DNA from: Microbispora triticiradicis
GTDB taxonomy: Bacteria; Actinomycetota; Actinomycetes; Streptosporangiales; Streptosporangiaceae
Length of the DNA: 32,847 nt
Assembly (NCBI GenBank): GCA_003260025.2
Contig: QFZU02000135.1
Span: 1-32,847, forward strand
Reading direction: 5' to 3'
Shown: in pieces, positions 15,240 to 23,203 of the stretch
Layout of the letters: each line of letters opens with the position of its first letter
How positions within the stretch are numbered: the first letter of the stretch is position 1
Notes under the pieces: model-generated
What the model was told of the DNA's origin: nothing
The model's database searches: none
What the model saw: the letters and a program-made list of their open reading frames with translations, nothing else
Position numbers and translations under genes: made by a program

Positions 15240-16334
15240 TCAGAGAGCGCGGGAGTGCCGCACGGCGGCCGGGCCCGCGTCAGGGTCGGCGTCCGGCCCG
15301 GCGGCCCGCGCCTCCCGCCTGCGCAGCAGCGCCCAGCCGCCGAGCGCGAGCCCGCCCCACGGGATCTCGATCGTGTACGTCCAGAAGCCGAACAGCACGG
15401 CCGCGGCGGTGGCCCCGCCCGCGGGCTGGCCGAACGCCCCGATCAGCAGGGTGGCGACGCCGCCCTCCATGATTCCCGCCCCGCTGGGCGTGACGAGGGC
15501 GGTGGTGAGGACGCGGCTCAGCGCGAACACGGCGACGGTCTCGGCCGGCCCCGGGTAGGAGTCGGTGGCGACCATGCAGGCGGCCATGATGAGGCACTGC
15601 AGCGACAGGAACGCGACCATCCCCAGCGACAGTCCGGCCCACCGGGTGTGGATGATCCCGGCCGTGTCCCTGCGCAGCCGCTCGATGGCCGCCGACGCCG
15701 CGCGCTCGGCCGGGCGGAACCGCCGGGGCGCGAGCCGTACGAGCCGGTCGAGCGCACGGCCGAGCAGGGCGGCGGCGCGGTCCCAGTAGAGGGCGGCCGC
15801 CACCACGGCCACCAGCGCGAGGATCGAGACCGCGCCGGCCCAGCCCGCCTTGGCGACGGTGGGGTTGGTGGCCTTGCCCGCGATCAGCAGGCAGGCGATC
15901 CCCACGGCGGGCAGGATGAACCGGAACAGCGAGTTCCAGATGCCGGTGACCAGCGTGTAGACGACGATCGGCCGGTTCGCGAAGCCCCAGCCGCGGGTCA
16001 TGCCGAACGTCAGGGCCACCCCGGCCGCGCCGCCGAACGGCAGCAGGTTGCTGACCGCGCTGCCGGCCGCGTTGAGCGTGAGCGCCTGCGGGTGGGTGAG
16101 GCCGGGCAGGGCGGAGGTCATCACGTACGTGTACGCATACAGGCTGGCCAGCCAGAGCAGGGTCATCAGCGCGATGGTCTGCCAGCCGAGGCCGCCGAAC
16201 CGCAGGCCGATCTCGTGCCAGCTCACGGTCGCGCCGGTCAGCGTGTGCACGATCTGCGGCAGGTAGACCACCAGGGCCACGGCGAGCCCGAGCGACACCG
16301 TGGACAGCGCGATCTGCAGCCACTTCCTGTTCAC
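15240..16334 (-). CDS. YbhN/UPF0104-type membrane protein (lysylphosphatidylglycerol synthase TM domain family)
   Basis: 364 residues from GTG 16334. A run of hydrophobic segments suggests about eight transmembrane helices. The family core is visible: NAAGSAVSNLLPFGGAAGVALTFGM (the LNxxxxPGGAG-like motif) and, later, VTPSGAGIMEGGVATLLI. There is no catalytic synthetase domain, so it is the membrane (flippase-like) part alone, which is typical of glycolipid loci. It lies 90 bases downstream of the PIG-L gene on the same strand. By context it may move or protect a lipid-linked product of the adjacent deacetylase and glycosyltransferase; that is inference. A GGGGG run about 10 bases before the GTG is a poor ribosome site, so the exact start is less certain. 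Confidence 0.85.
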   Translation of the reverse strand: MNRKWLQIALSTVSLGLAVALVVYLPQIVHTLTGATVSWHEIGLRFGGLGWQTIALMTLLWLASLYAYTYVMTSALPGLTHPQALTLNAAGSAVSNLLPFGGAAGVALTFGMTRGWGFANRPIVVYTLVTGIWNSLFRFILPAVGIACLLIAGKATNPTVAKAGWAGAVSILALVAVVAAALYWDRAAALLGRALDRLVRLAPRRFRPAERAASAAIERLRRDTAGIIHTRWAGLSLGMVAFLSLQCLIMAACMVATDSYPGPAETVAVFALSRVLTTALVTPSGAGIMEGGVATLLIGAFGQPAGGATAAAVLFGFWTYTIEIPWGGLALGGWALLRRREARAAGPDADPDAGPAAVRHSRAL

Positions 16335-16423
16335 CCGCGAATGCCCCCAGTCCGGTCTCCGGTCGCCTTCAGTCTGCCGGGCCGCGAGACCGCCCGGCTC
16401 CTCCTCACGGAGGATCACGTCCC

Positions 16424-17221
16424 CTAGGGGGAGTCGAACGGATGCCTGAGGCGGGTGCCTCTGGGCAGCCCCCGGCGGACGAACCACTCGGTGCCGAAGA
16501 CGAAGCGGTAGGCGGGACCGGGGATCCTGAGCATGGCGCCCAGTGTGCGGTCGCCGTCGCCGCCGGTCGCCTGGCTGGCGTGGGCCGCCATCGACGCGCG
16601 CTTCGCCTTCGCGTACCTGCGTACGCTGACCCGGTGGGTGATCGCATCGCGCGGGGAGTAGGCCCGCTCGAAGCTCCGCACGTCGATCGCCGGGTAGAAC
16701 CTGGCGGCCAGCCGTACGCCCCTGAGCAGCAGGTCGCGGTCGACCGTCGCCTCCAGCACGATGGGCGTGCCGGCGATCTCGGCGGCCCGGCTGCCGACCC
16801 GGTAGACCTGCACGTGGTCGGGGTGGCCGTAGCCCCCCGCCGGGTCGTAGATCGTGAGCAGGTCGGCGGCCTCCTCCTTGAGCACCGAGGCCAGCCGTTG
16901 CGCCGCGTCCTCGACGTCGGCGTCGATGAACGCGTTGTCGGGCCGGTCGTCGGCCACGCCGCCGTCGATCGCCAGGCCGGAGTCGCCGTAGCCGAGCAGC
17001 ACGACCCGGGCGCAGCCTAGGGCCGCGGCCGAGCGGTACAGCTCGTCCATTCTGGTTCTGCCCAGTTCCTCGCCCCTGGGCATTTCGGCGAGACCGCGCT
17101 CTCCGGCGGTCGCGACGACGAGCACCACCCGGTGTCCCTCGTCGGCCAGCATCGCCATGGTTCCGGCCGTCAGCAGCGCCTCGTCGTCGGGATGGGCGTG
17201 GAAGAACACCGCTGTGCTCAT
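16424..17221 (-). CDS. PIG-L/LmbE-family zinc-dependent N-deacetylase (MshB-like superfamily)
   Basis: 265 residues. The zinc site is clear: AHPDDE with H10 and D13 plus D12 as catalytic base, and GHPDH with H136. The fold start STAVFFHAHPDDEALLTAGTM is typical of deacetylases that remove acetyl from GlcNAc conjugates, such as MshB (GlcNAc-inositol), GlcNAc-PI de-N-acetylase and antibiotic enzymes. The substrate cannot be read from sequence. It is divergent from a GT4 glycosyltransferase and followed by a YbhN-like membrane protein, so a GlcNAc-containing product made by the GT4 is the simplest guess. The start ATG 17221 has only a weak ribosome site (GTGGGGCG). Confidence 0.92.
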   Translation of the reverse strand: MSTAVFFHAHPDDEALLTAGTMAMLADEGHRVVLVVATAGERGLAEMPRGEELGRTRMDELYRSAAALGCARVVLLGYGDSGLAIDGGVADDRPDNAFIDADVEDAAQRLASVLKEEAADLLTIYDPAGGYGHPDHVQVYRVGSRAAEIAGTPIVLEATVDRDLLLRGVRLAARFYPAIDVRSFERAYSPRDAITHRVSVRRYAKAKRASMAAHASQATGGDGDRTLGAMLRIPGPAYRFVFGTEWFVRRGLPRGTRLRHPFDSP

Positions 17222-17330
17222 CGCGCCCCACGGAACGTTGTCATAGTGTGCTCCACCACGTGTCGTCCTCGTGCCATGATCCCACGTGGTCCGCGTCCCG
17301 CGACGCCACCCCTGCCGGGGAGCGGCCGGT

Positions 17331-17365
17331 TTGATGGGCATCGCGTGCTCTGTCAGGCTGACCCG
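17331..17365 (+). promoter_or_regulatory. Leaderless promoter of the GT4 gene
   Basis: TTGATG (17331-17336), a 17-base spacer, then CAGGCT (17354-17359), and the GTG start 6 bases later at 17366. No Shine-Dalgarno precedes the GTG. The spacing is what is expected of a housekeeping-sigma promoter giving a leaderless mRNA. Confidence 0.6.
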
Positions 17366-18493
17366 GTGAGGATTCTCCACGTCAGCGACTGCTACCTGCC
17401 GCGGCTCGGAGGCATCGAGGTGCAGGTCGCGGATCTCGTCCGGGCGCAGCGCGAGGCGGGCCACCAGGTGGAGGTGGTGACGGCGACGCCGGGGGAGCCG
17501 CTGCCCGGCGTACACCGGGTGGTCGCGAACCTCCCGTTCGACCTGCCGGTGCACCCGCGCGGGACCGCCCACCTGCTCCGGATCATGGCGAGCGGGCGGT
17601 ACGACGTCGCGCACGTCCACACCGGGGCCGTCTCGCCGTTCGCGTGGATGGGGGTGCGGGCGGCGGTGCGGGCCGGGCTTCCGGTGGTCGCGACCGTGCA
17701 CAGCATGTGGGACCCGGTCACCCGGGGGATGTACCGGGCGTTGCAGGGCGCCTTCGGCTGGCGGCGCTGGGGGCTGGTCGTCAGCGCGGTCAGCGAGGCC
17801 GCCGCCCGGCCCATCCGCGACGTGGCGGGTCCGCGCGTGCCGGTGCAGGTCGTCTCGAACGGGCTCGACGTGACCTCCTGGCGGCCCGGCCCGGTGGACG
17901 GTCCGGTCGACGGCCCCGTTGACGGGCCGGTGGACGCCTTGGCGGACGGGGCCGTGCACGTGGTCGCGGTGGGCAGGCTGGCGCCGCGCAAGCAGCCGCT
18001 GCGGCTGCTCAAGCTGCTGGAGGCGGCGCGCGCGCGGGTGCCGGGGGACATCGCGATGCGCGCGACGATCGTGGGGGACGGCCCCGCCCGCGGGCGGATG
18101 GAGCGTTATCTGCGGGAGCGGCGGATGGGCTGGGTGGCCCTGCCGGGCAGGTACACACGGGAGCAGATCAGGGCGTTGCTGGCCGCGGCCGACGTGTTCG
18201 TCGCCCCGGCCCCGCGCGAGTCGTTCGGGCTGGCCGCGCTGGAGGCCCGCGCGGCCGGGGTGCCGGTCGTGGCACGGGCGCAGAGCGGCGTGGCCGACTT
18301 CGTCAGTCCCGGCAAGGAGGGCCTGCTGGGCCGTACCTTCGACGACCTGGTGGCCTCGGTCGTCCGGCTGACCCGCGACTCCGCCCTGCGGCAGTCGATC
18401 GCCGAGCACAACCGGGAGACCGAGCCGGTCAGGTGTTCCTGGCCCGCGGTGCTGGAGGGCTTCGCCCGCTGCTACGAGCTGGCCAGGGGCTGA
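17366..18493 (+). CDS. GT4-family glycosyltransferase
   Basis: 375 residues, GT-B fold. The N-terminal Rossmann half begins RILHVSDCYLPRLGGIEVQV (2-21), with the donor/acceptor loop GGIE. The C-terminal half begins near 197 (VHVVAVGRLAPRKQP). The EX7E motif is E285 to E293 in PRESFGLAALEA, so a retaining transferase using an NDP-sugar is expected. The linker (175-190) is a run of GPVD units, unusual for the family and encoded by near-identical repeats. It begins like PimB-type GT4 enzymes, and I do not see the MshA N-terminal signature. It is divergent from the PIG-L deacetylase, 144 bases apart. Acceptor and sugar are unknown. Confidence 0.92.
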   Translation: MRILHVSDCYLPRLGGIEVQVADLVRAQREAGHQVEVVTATPGEPLPGVHRVVANLPFDLPVHPRGTAHLLRIMASGRYDVAHVHTGAVSPFAWMGVRAAVRAGLPVVATVHSMWDPVTRGMYRALQGAFGWRRWGLVVSAVSEAAARPIRDVAGPRVPVQVVSNGLDVTSWRPGPVDGPVDGPVDGPVDALADGAVHVVAVGRLAPRKQPLRLLKLLEAARARVPGDIAMRATIVGDGPARGRMERYLRERRMGWVALPGRYTREQIRALLAAADVFVAPAPRESFGLAALEARAAGVPVVARAQSGVADFVSPGKEGLLGRTFDDLVASVVRLTRDSALRQSIAEHNRETEPVRCSWPAVLEGFARCYELARG

Positions 18494-18505
18494 CCGAAGC
18501 CGCGT

Positions 18506-18601
18506 TCAGAACGGGAGGACCCTTCCCGAGGGGGTGCGCAGGTCGACCGGGGCTGGCGTTCTCGGCGGCCGCGGTCGCTGCACGATCTGCACCTTCTTCA
18601 T
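18506..18601 (-). CDS. Possible 31-residue Arg/Pro-rich peptide
   Basis: ATG at 18601-18599 is preceded by AAAGGAGG with a 5-base spacer, one of the best ribosome sites in the window. The reading frame ends with TGA at 18508-18506. The peptide starts MKKVQIVQRP, continues with RPPRTPAPVD and ends SGRVLPF; there is no Cys, no membrane segment and a strong positive charge. I do not recognise it. The frame is in the GT4/CysRS-like interval, same strand as the CysRS-like gene and downstream of it (202-base gap), and nothing follows it on that strand before the convergent GT4 gene. It may be a small secreted or modified peptide, a regulatory peptide, or a chance frame. Only the ribosome site and its position argue for it. 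Confidence 0.4.
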   Translation of the reverse strand: MKKVQIVQRPRPPRTPAPVDLRTPSGRVLPF

Positions 18602-18803
18602 CCGGCCCTCCTTTCGGCGGTGTCCGCTCGGCTGGTGCCGTCATGATTCCCATGATTTGGCCAGGATTACCCTCCGTGCGTCAGTTCTTGTTCTTGTAAC
18701 ATCCGCCGTCCGGTCACCCCGGCGTCTCCCGCCGCCGCGGAGGGCCTGGCGCGGGCCGGGGCCGGGGATGTTAACGCTCACTCGCCGGCGGGCGGCTCGT
18801 GAT
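18602..18803 (-). other. Intergenic region after the CysRS-like gene
   Basis: Together with the peptide frame this is the roughly 310-base gap between the GT4 and CysRS-like genes. It contains an inverted repeat, TAACATCC (18697-18704) with GGATGTTA (18766-18773), whose arms are 61 bases apart and enclose a GC-rich hairpin-forming stretch, and a short GTTCTT direct repeat (18684-18695). It likely holds the end of the CysRS-like transcript and a promoter for the small peptide. A -10 box cannot be placed with confidence. Confidence 0.4.
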
Positions 18804-20171
18804 CTATCTGATAAGGACGGGGTGCTCGATTTGGCGGCGATTAGCGAGCGCCGTCTCGATGTGCTGTTCCATGGCCCGCGCGCGATCGTGATCACCCTGC
18901 CGGGAGCTGGCGGAGGCGAGATCGCGAACCACCCGCAGCACGGCCGCCGCGACTTCCTGCAGATGTGTTTCCCGGTGCCAGTTCCCGCTGAGCGGGTCCA
19001 GGCCGAGGACATTCAGCATGGCCCGGGCCGAGCGGCATTCCCGCGCCGCCCTCTCGCGGTCTCCGGCGGCCAGCGCGGCGTTGCCGTCGGCCACCGCCGC
19101 GTGGACGGCGGCCAGGGCCTGCGGCACGTTCAGGTCGCTGTCCATCGCCGCGCTGAACTGCGCGGGAAGGGGGGAGGGAAGGGGAGCGGCGGCGTCGGAG
19201 CCCACCCGCACCACGAACCTCTCGACGCGCCGGTAGGCCGCGGCCGCCTCGTCCAGGGCGTCGAGGCTGAATTCCACCGGAGACCGGTAATGGGCGGCCG
19301 CCAGGTAATAGCGGAGTTCGGCCGGCCGTACGCGGTCGAGCAGGGCCGGGAGGGCCAGCGGGTTGCGCAGGCGTTTACGCACTTTCTCGCCGCCCTGGGT
19401 CACCGGTCCGTTATGCAGCCAGAATCGCGCGAACGCGTCTCCGGCGGCCCGTGACTGGGCCATCTCGTTCTCGTGGTGCGGGAATATGAGATTGGCTCCG
19501 CCGCCGTGGATGTCGAATTCCGTGCCGAGATATCGGCGGGCCATCGCGGAACATTCCAGATGCCACCCCGGGCGCCCCTCGCCCCAGGGTGAGTGCCAAA
19601 CCGGCTCGCCGGGCTTGGCGCTCTTCCACAACGCGAAATCACGCGGGTCGCGTTTTCCGCGTTCGTGTTCCTCGGCCGCCCGGAGATGCCGGGCCTGCTG
19701 CCGCGAAAGGGACCCGTAGTGTGGGTAGGAGTCGACCGAGAAATAGACGTTGCCGTCGGCCTCGTAGGCGTGCCCGGCCGCCACGAGTTCCTCGATCATC
19801 TCGACCATCTCGGGGATGTGCCCGGTCGCCCGTGGCTCCACGCTGGGAGGAAGGCAGCCCAGGGCGGCGTAGGCGCGGACGAAGGCGCGGTGCACGGGAT
19901 CGGTGATCCGCCACCAGGGAATTCCCTCGGAAAGCGACCTGCCGATTATCTTGTCCTCGATGTCGGTGACGTTACGGCAGAGCAGGACCTCGTATCCGCT
20001 GCTTTTCAGCCAGCGGTGCAGAATATCGAAGTTCACCTGCGACCTGAGCTGTCCCACATGCGGCGGAACGACGACGGTGGGGCCGCAGAGATAAATCGAC
20101 ACCTTTCCGGGAATTCGGGGGACGAAATCGCGGACGGCGCGGTGATGCGTATCGTAAAGGCGAAGACCCAC
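18804..20171 (-). CDS. Cysteinyl-tRNA synthetase paralogue with altered HIGH and KMSKS motifs
   Basis: 455 residues, near normal CysRS length (about 465). The zinc/cysteine pocket is complete: C29 in CGPTV, C207 in LECSAM, H232 and E236 in HHENE. The ATP motifs are altered: HIGH reads HVGQ (38-41) and KMSKSLGN reads KVRKRLRN (263-270). The C-terminus lacks the DTPxGxxW-type tail that CysRS uses with tRNA. MshC is related, but its CGITPYDATHLGH signature is absent, so this is not MshC. It probably activates cysteine, perhaps for something other than tRNA; another possibility is a specialised or resistance copy. GTG 20171 is likely leaderless (TACCCT 7 bases upstream). It uses more AT-ending codons than its neighbours, hinting at separate origin. 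Confidence 0.85.
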   Translation of the reverse strand: MGLRLYDTHHRAVRDFVPRIPGKVSIYLCGPTVVVPPHVGQLRSQVNFDILHRWLKSSGYEVLLCRNVTDIEDKIIGRSLSEGIPWWRITDPVHRAFVRAYAALGCLPPSVEPRATGHIPEMVEMIEELVAAGHAYEADGNVYFSVDSYPHYGSLSRQQARHLRAAEEHERGKRDPRDFALWKSAKPGEPVWHSPWGEGRPGWHLECSAMARRYLGTEFDIHGGGANLIFPHHENEMAQSRAAGDAFARFWLHNGPVTQGGEKVRKRLRNPLALPALLDRVRPAELRYYLAAAHYRSPVEFSLDALDEAAAAYRRVERFVVRVGSDAAAPLPSPLPAQFSAAMDSDLNVPQALAAVHAAVADGNAALAAGDRERAARECRSARAMLNVLGLDPLSGNWHRETHLQEVAAAVLRVVRDLASASSRQGDHDRARAMEQHIETALANRRQIEHPVLIR

Positions 20172-20208
20172 CTAGCCGAGGGTAAGCGACTTATCCGCTC
20201 GCTGTCGA
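20172..20208 (-). promoter_or_regulatory. Leaderless promoter of the CysRS-like gene
   Basis: On the minus strand TCGACA (20208-20203) is followed after 18 bases by TACCCT (20184-20179) and, 7 bases later, by the GTG at 20171. There is no Shine-Dalgarno before the GTG. The spacing suits a housekeeping promoter with a leaderless transcript. Confidence 0.55.
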
Positions 20209-20251
20209 TAGTGCGGGCCGACCCGGGTTCGCACACCGGGAAATGTCGATT

Positions 20252-20271
20252 GTGAGGGCGGGTGAGGGCGG
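20252..20271 (+). repeat. 10-bp tandem duplication
   Basis: GTGAGGGCGG occurs twice back to back in the divergent gap before the DUF427 gene. It may be part of an operator or simple G-rich slippage. Confidence 0.6.
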
Positions 20272-20308
20272 GGGAATAAGGACGTCTCGCCCGCTCGTTG
20301 CCGCTGCC

Positions 20309-21052
20309 ATGGAGCCGACGAAACGGGGCCGTGTCCGGGTGGAGCCGACGGCCAAGCGCGTGCGCGTCTATGTCGAGGGGCTGCCGGTGGCCGACACCAC
20401 CCGCGCCCTGCTGGTCTGGGAGGTTCCCTACTACCCGACGTACTACTTCCCGGTGGAGGACGTCCGCATGGACGCGCTCAAGGCCACCGGCGAGACGCGG
20501 CACTCGCCGAGCAGGGGCGACGCGCCGGTCCACGACGTAGCCGGCAGGCCGGGCGCCGCCGTGGTCCACGGCGACGACGCGCCGCTGCCGGAGATCCGCG
20601 GGCACGTCCGCTTCGACTGGGACGCCATGGACAACTGGTTCGAGGAGGACGAGGAGGTCTTCGTCCACGCCCGCGACCCCTACACACGGGTGGACGTCCT
20701 GGCCGCTTCGCGCCACGTCCGGGTGGAGGTGGGAGGCGTCACCGTCGCCGACTCGCGCAGTCCCCGCATCCTGTTCGAGACCGGCCTGCCCCCGCGGTAC
20801 TACCTGCCCAAGACCGACGTGCGGCTGGACCTGCTGCGGCCGTCGGAGACCGTGACGCGCTGCCCGTACAAGGGGCGGGCGGAGTACTGGTCGGTCGGCG
20901 AGGACGAGCAGGGCAAGGACCTCGTCTGGTCCTATCCCACCCCGCTCCCGGAGTCCCAGAAGATCGCCGGACTGGTCGCCTTCTACGACGAGAAGGTGGA
21001 CGTCTACATCGACGGCGTTCTCCAGCCCCGCCCGAAGACCAAGTTCGCCTGA
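20309..21052 (+). CDS. Two-domain DUF427 protein
   Basis: 247 residues with two copies of the DUF427 barrel. Copy one is around 7-125 (RVRVYVEGLPVADTTRALLVWE, then YYFPVEDVRMDAL). Copy two is around 130-245 (HVRVEVGGVTVADSRSPRILFE, then YYLPKTDVRLDLL, and CPYKGRAEYWSV). Both carry the YYxPxxDVRxDxL signature. The second copy keeps the CPYKG-x-AxYWSV segment that is most typical; the first has lost it. DUF427 proteins are widespread and of unknown biochemical function. No Shine-Dalgarno is near ATG 20309; ATG 20243 and GTG 20252 are in frame but would add residues unlike the family. It is divergent from the CysRS-like gene, with 137 bases between. Confidence 0.88.
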   Translation: MEPTKRGRVRVEPTAKRVRVYVEGLPVADTTRALLVWEVPYYPTYYFPVEDVRMDALKATGETRHSPSRGDAPVHDVAGRPGAAVVHGDDAPLPEIRGHVRFDWDAMDNWFEEDEEVFVHARDPYTRVDVLAASRHVRVEVGGVTVADSRSPRILFETGLPPRYYLPKTDVRLDLLRPSETVTRCPYKGRAEYWSVGEDEQGKDLVWSYPTPLPESQKIAGLVAFYDEKVDVYIDGVLQPRPKTKFA

Positions 21053-21190
21053 CCCGGCACGGCGGGCGGGGGTGCTGGTCCGGCCGGACGGGACCGTCGC
21101 GCGGGCGGGGGACCGCTGCGCCGGGGGCCGGCCCGGCCGACGCGCCGTCCCACTGGTTCGTCCCCGCGGTGCCGTCCGGCCGGCGTCGGG

Positions 21191-21478
21191 TCAGCGGCGG
21201 ATGACGTGCAGGACGCTGGCGATGCGCTCGGCGGCGGTGACGACGTCCGAGGCGTGGCCGATGCGGCCCGCCCAGGACAGCCAGTACCACCACTCGCCGT
21301 CGCTGGCGTTGGACGCCAGCACGTCCTCGGCCATCGTGGGCTCCATGGGGTTGATGACACGCAGACGCGGGTAGAGGCCTGCCGGCGCAGTCAGGCGTAC
21401 CTGGAACGAGTGAGCCTCGAGCTGGGCCGCGAGCCGCTCCAGATGGTCCATCGCCGCACTTCGGTCTACCGTCGTCAT
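21191..21478 (-). CDS. Small uncharacterised protein of an XRE-regulator module
   Basis: 95 residues from ATG 21478 with GGAGG 5 bases upstream. An N-terminal helix (DRSAAMDHLERLAAQLEAHSF) is followed by beta-like QVRLTAPAGLYPRLRVINP, then EDVLAS, EWWYWLSWAGRIGHASDVVTAAERIASVLHV. It is soluble and compact, with three close tryptophans. I do not recognise a named family, but small proteins of this look stand beside XRE/TPR regulators in related actinomycetes as I remember them. It is divergent from the regulator, with 239 bases between, and convergent with the DUF427 gene. Whether it is a co-regulator or an effector cannot be told. Confidence 0.8.
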   Translation of the reverse strand: MTTVDRSAAMDHLERLAAQLEAHSFQVRLTAPAGLYPRLRVINPMEPTMAEDVLASNASDGEWWYWLSWAGRIGHASDVVTAAERIASVLHVIRR

Positions 21479-21661
21479 CGTCGCCTCCGGGGAACGTCAG
21501 GACCTATCACCGGAAAGGGTGAACCCGCTACGACACACCGGCAATCGTCCGGATCCCGCGAAACCGTGCAATAACCAGGGAACTCACCCCGATTCCGTGG
21601 AACGCACACGGGTTCCCGGCCACGAACGCATAACAGTCGCAGGGGGTTGGGTGCCTGCTCC

Positions 21662-21686
21662 TTTACGTTGGGGAAACAACCGTAAA
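21662..21686. promoter_or_regulatory. Palindromic operator ahead of the XRE/TPR regulator
   Basis: TTTACGTTG (21662-21670) faces CAACCGTAAA (21677-21686), a near-perfect inverted repeat with one extra base in the right arm. It lies 32-56 bases upstream of the regulator's ATG, where a self-repressor would bind. Autoregulation is inferred. Confidence 0.55.
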
Positions 21687-21717
21687 CGGGGACTCTGCAC
21701 AAACGGAGGGCGTGTCC

Positions 21718-23181
21718 ATGGCCCGCGGAGAGCACTCACCCGCTTGCGCGCGACGCTGGCGCGAACAGGCGCAGATTCGGCAGTGGACGCTGTGGCAGAC
21801 CGTCCAGGCGATCCACGGGTGTTGCGGCGTGAGCCTGTTGAAGGCCCACCGGCTCGGGCGCGGCTGGTCGGCCCGGCAGGCCATCGAGGAGCTGGAGCAC
21901 CTGTGTGACCAGCAGGACCTCGGGCACCCGCACGCGAGCATCGACCTGCTGAACGCCTGGGAGAACAACCGGGCCCGCCCCCGCCCGCAGACGATCGACC
22001 TGCTGGCCCGTTTGTATCGTGCCAACGCCGTGCGGCTCGGCCTCGCCGCCGACTACTGCGAGGACACGGGCGGGCAGCGGATCGTCGTCGTGGGCCCGGG
22101 CCAGACCGGCGAGCAGGCCCGCACCGAGGACCTGACCGCCGACGACGCCGAGCGCCGGGCGCTGTTCCACCAGGCGATGCTGCTGGGCACGCCGAACGGC
22201 CGGTTCTTCGCCGAGGTCGAGGGCATCCGTCACGAGCTCGACCGCACCCTCGCCCTGGGCACGGTGAACGAGGACCAGCTCGACCGGCTGGACGAGCAGG
22301 TCCTGCGTTACCGCCGTGAGTACATGACGACCCCGCCGATGCCCATGCTCTGCCGCGTCATGCTGGAGATCTCCGACGTGCGCCGGCTGAGCGCCGCCCG
22401 CCAGCCGTCCTCGGTGCAGCGCCGCCTGCTCACCGCGACCACGATGCTCACCCTGCTCGCCGCCGACGCGCTGATGAAGCTGGGCGACACGCGCCAGGCC
22501 CACGCGTGGTACGGCACCGCCCGCGCCGCCTCCGACGACGTGGGCGACCTGCGGCTGCGCGCGCTGGTCCGCGCCCAGCAGACGATGCTCCTCTACTACT
22601 ACGGCGACCTGAACGAGACCGTCCGGCTGGCCCGCGAGGCGCGGATGCTGGCCGGCTCGGCGCCCAGCTCCCCGGCGGCGCTGGCGGCGGCGGCCGAGGC
22701 CCGCGCGCTGGCCAGGATGGGAGACGGCAAGGCGGCCAGGATCGCGCTCGCCGAGGCCGAGCAGATCTTCGCCCGGATGCGCGGCATGAGCCAGGACGAC
22801 CTGGCCTTCGTCTTCACCGAGAAGCGGATGACGTTCTACCGCACCGGGACCCTGATCGAGCTGGGGGACGCCCAGAAGATCCAGGGGATGGACACGTTCC
22901 CGCCGGGCTTCCAGACGATCGACCCGGCGCTGATCCTGCTTGACCAGGCGAGTCACCTCGCGAGGACCGGCGACCACGAGGAGGCCTGCCGGATCGCGGC
23001 CGAGGCGCTGCGGCAGGTGCCGGCCGAGCACCGCACCTCGATCGTGGTGACCCGGGCCAGGGCTCTGCTCGCGGACGCCGATCCCGCTCTGCCCGCCGTA
23101 CGGCGCCTGCGGCAGGTGCTGGCCGAGTCGTCGCCCGCGCTCGTGCTGAGCGGGCTGTTCCCGTCCGCAGAGAACGCCTGA
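21718..23181 (+). CDS. XRE-family transcriptional regulator with TPR-type C-terminal domain
   Basis: 487 residues. A helix-turn-helix lies at about 8-95 (RQWTLWQTVQAIHG, with SIDLLNAWENNRARPRPQTIDLLARLY as recognition segment). The rest is helical TPR-like repeats (MKLGDTRQAHAWYGTARAA, YYYGDLNETVRLAREARML, ARMGDGKAARIALAEAEQIF, ARTGDHEEACRIAAEAL), a layout seen in actinomycete XRE regulators that bind small ligands or peptides. I chose ATG 21718 over the in-frame GTG 21712: GGAGGG (21705-21710) is 7 bases from the ATG but only 1 base from the GTG. The APH-like gene follows after a 22-base gap and is probably co-transcribed. Confidence 0.9.
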   Translation: MARGEHSPACARRWREQAQIRQWTLWQTVQAIHGCCGVSLLKAHRLGRGWSARQAIEELEHLCDQQDLGHPHASIDLLNAWENNRARPRPQTIDLLARLYRANAVRLGLAADYCEDTGGQRIVVVGPGQTGEQARTEDLTADDAERRALFHQAMLLGTPNGRFFAEVEGIRHELDRTLALGTVNEDQLDRLDEQVLRYRREYMTTPPMPMLCRVMLEISDVRRLSAARQPSSVQRRLLTATTMLTLLAADALMKLGDTRQAHAWYGTARAASDDVGDLRLRALVRAQQTMLLYYYGDLNETVRLAREARMLAGSAPSSPAALAAAAEARALARMGDGKAARIALAEAEQIFARMRGMSQDDLAFVFTEKRMTFYRTGTLIELGDAQKIQGMDTFPPGFQTIDPALILLDQASHLARTGDHEEACRIAAEALRQVPAEHRTSIVVTRARALLADADPALPAVRRLRQVLAESSPALVLSGLFPSAENA

Positions 23182-23203
23182 CGCCGTCGTGAGGACCTCC
23201 GGC

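Noticed and set aside
18429..18653. 74-residue minus-strand frame overlapping the small peptide
   Set aside because: No ribosome site at usable spacing, low-complexity composition, and it overlaps the GT4 end.
18804..20171. Identity as MshC (mycothiol ligase)
   Set aside because: It lacks the CGITPYDATHLGH segment and is of CysRS length; the resemblance is at family level only.
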